Assembly: GCA_041736875.1 (NCBI GenBank)
Contig: JBGSSV010000180.1
Span: 62,001-126,000, forward strand
DNA length: 64,000 nt
Origin: JACTMZ01 sp041736875
Lineage (GTDB): Bacteria > Verrucomicrobiota > Verrucomicrobiia > Chthoniobacterales > JACTMZ01
Direction: 5' to 3'
Shown: positions 63,158-64,000 of the stretch, piece by piece
Position numbering within the stretch: position 1 is the first letter of the stretch
Layout: every line of letters begins with the position of its first letter
Translations under genes and position numbers: made by a program
The notes under the pieces: generated by a model
What the model was told of the DNA's origin: nothing
Database searches by the model: none
What the model saw: the letters and a program-made list of their open reading frames with translations, nothing else

Positions 63158-63930
63158 AAAACAAACGGGACGCCCGCCGCGGTGAAGGCGGCCTTTTCCT
63201 CGGCCAGATACTTCACGGCCAAGCGGTCGAAGCCACCTTCGCGACGGAATTTTTCGAGGAACTCGTTGGTTGCCGAGACCAGCGCCGCATCATCGAGCCT
63301 CAGGGCGACCGCCCACGATTCCTCCTGCAAGGGCGCGAGCAGGGCGCGCGTCTGCCCGGGGTTGCGTTTGGCATTCTGGAAGACGGACATCTGATCGTAG
63401 ATGAACGCCGCCGCCTTGCCCTGCACGACCTCGAGGACGCAGGCACTTTCCTTCTCCAGCGTGAGGATGCGGGCCTGACGAACCTCACGGCGGGCGAAGA
63501 CTTCGCCCGTCGTGCCCTGGCGCACCACGATGGTGTTGCCCGGCTGATCGAGGTCCGTGAGGTTTTGTGCTGCGCTGTCCGCCGGCACGAGCAGGGCCAG
63601 GCCGGTCGTGAGGTAAGGTTTGGAAAAGGCCACCGCCTTGGCTCGCTCCGGGGTCGCAGTCATGGAGGAGATGATCAAGTCGATCTTGCCCGATTTAAGT
63701 GCGGGGATGAGTCCGGTGAACGGGATGTTTTCGACCACCAGGGGTCGACCGAGCGAGGCGGACAACGCGGTGGCCAACTCGACGCTGACCCCGGTGGCTG
63801 CGCCGTCCGCGCCGATGGTTTCAAACGGAGGGTAGGATAGATCCATGCCGACGCGCAGGGGCTTGTCGTCAGCCCGCAGGGCAGGCAACGCCAGGGTCAT
63901 GGCGACGAGCAGCGGGAGAAATGTCTTCAT
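63154..63930 (-). CDS. Amino-acid ABC transporter substrate-binding protein
   Basis: The 258-residue protein has a signal peptide (MKTFLPLLVAMTLALPALRA) and the periplasmic polar amino-acid binding pattern LRVGMDLSYPPFETIGADG, IDLIISSMTATPERAKAVAFSKPYL and VVQGKAAAFIYDQ. It fits the permease and ATPase at 52932-54402, which lie 9 kb away on the same strand. Start ATG at 63930. The window ends shortly upstream. Confidence 0.9.
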   Translation of the reverse strand: MKTFLPLLVAMTLALPALRADDKPLRVGMDLSYPPFETIGADGAATGVSVELATALSASLGRPLVVENIPFTGLIPALKSGKIDLIISSMTATPERAKAVAFSKPYLTTGLALLVPADSAAQNLTDLDQPGNTIVVRQGTTGEVFARREVRQARILTLEKESACVLEVVQGKAAAFIYDQMSVFQNAKRNPGQTRALLAPLQEESWAVALRLDDAALVSATNEFLEKFRREGGFDRLAVKYLAEEKAAFTAAGVPFVF

Positions 63931-64000
63931 TGAGCGGAAATATTCGGGAATTTCGCTTGTTTGATGCGCCAAACTCGGGCGACAAACCAGCCCTTATGTT

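Overview
The window is visibly GC-rich bacterial DNA. Its gene content fits Verrucomicrobiota best: an exosortase fused to an EpsI-type domain next to a very large polysaccharide locus, a type B succinate dehydrogenase in the order C-A-B, a bacterial deoxyhypusine-synthase-like protein, a secreted sulfatase with DUF1254 lipoproteins, and DUF2270, DUF3431 and DUF2237 proteins. This placement is an inference from gene families. No rRNA, tRNA, CRISPR array, transposase or phage gene was seen.

Region 1 (1-24941, all on the plus strand) is one exopolysaccharide or O-antigen-like locus. It holds about fifteen glycosyltransferases (GT2-like and other GT-A enzymes first, mostly GT4/GT-B later), RfbC, two FkbM methyltransferases and one other methyltransferase, two hexapeptide acyltransferases, a polytopic polymerase candidate, an exosortase and an Sfp-type phosphopantetheinyl transferase. 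Many genes overlap by 4 bases or abut, so translation is probably coupled. Degenerate 7- and 8-base tandem arrays, some next to perfect palindromes, lie between these genes and in frame inside several glycosyltransferases. I noticed none after about 19 kb. A truncated epimerase relic (22450-22719) lies just before the exosortase.

Region 2 (25086-35505) has a MoxR/DUF58/transglutaminase operon, then a secreted group: a GH1 lipoprotein and a hydrolase lipoprotein on the minus strand, and on the plus strand an arylsulfatase, a broken DUF1254 gene and an intact DUF1254/DUF1214 lipoprotein.

Region 3 (35735-49045) has a minus-strand Mla operon (mlaE-F-D-C-A), a pseudopilin-like gene, an ABC exporter, small secreted proteins, an outer-membrane protein, a frameshifted barrel-like relic, a NupC-type nucleoside transporter and a ChaA-type cation exchanger.

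Region 4 (49148-63930) is mostly housekeeping: sdhCAB, an amino-acid ABC transporter coupled to mazG (its likely binding protein is 9 kb away), a DUF2270 protein, a rhomboid-like protein without its catalytic residues, DUF3431, a histone-deacetylase-family enzyme, an RlmI-like methyltransferase, a MATE exporter, an M42 aminopeptidase, the deoxyhypusine-synthase-like protein and a DUF2237 protein.

The most unusual signals are the heptad/octad arrays in the polysaccharide genes, the recurrence of shrunken or frameshifted gene relics, and two enzyme-family members (deoxyhypusine-synthase-like and rhomboid-like) that appear to lack canonical catalytic residues.
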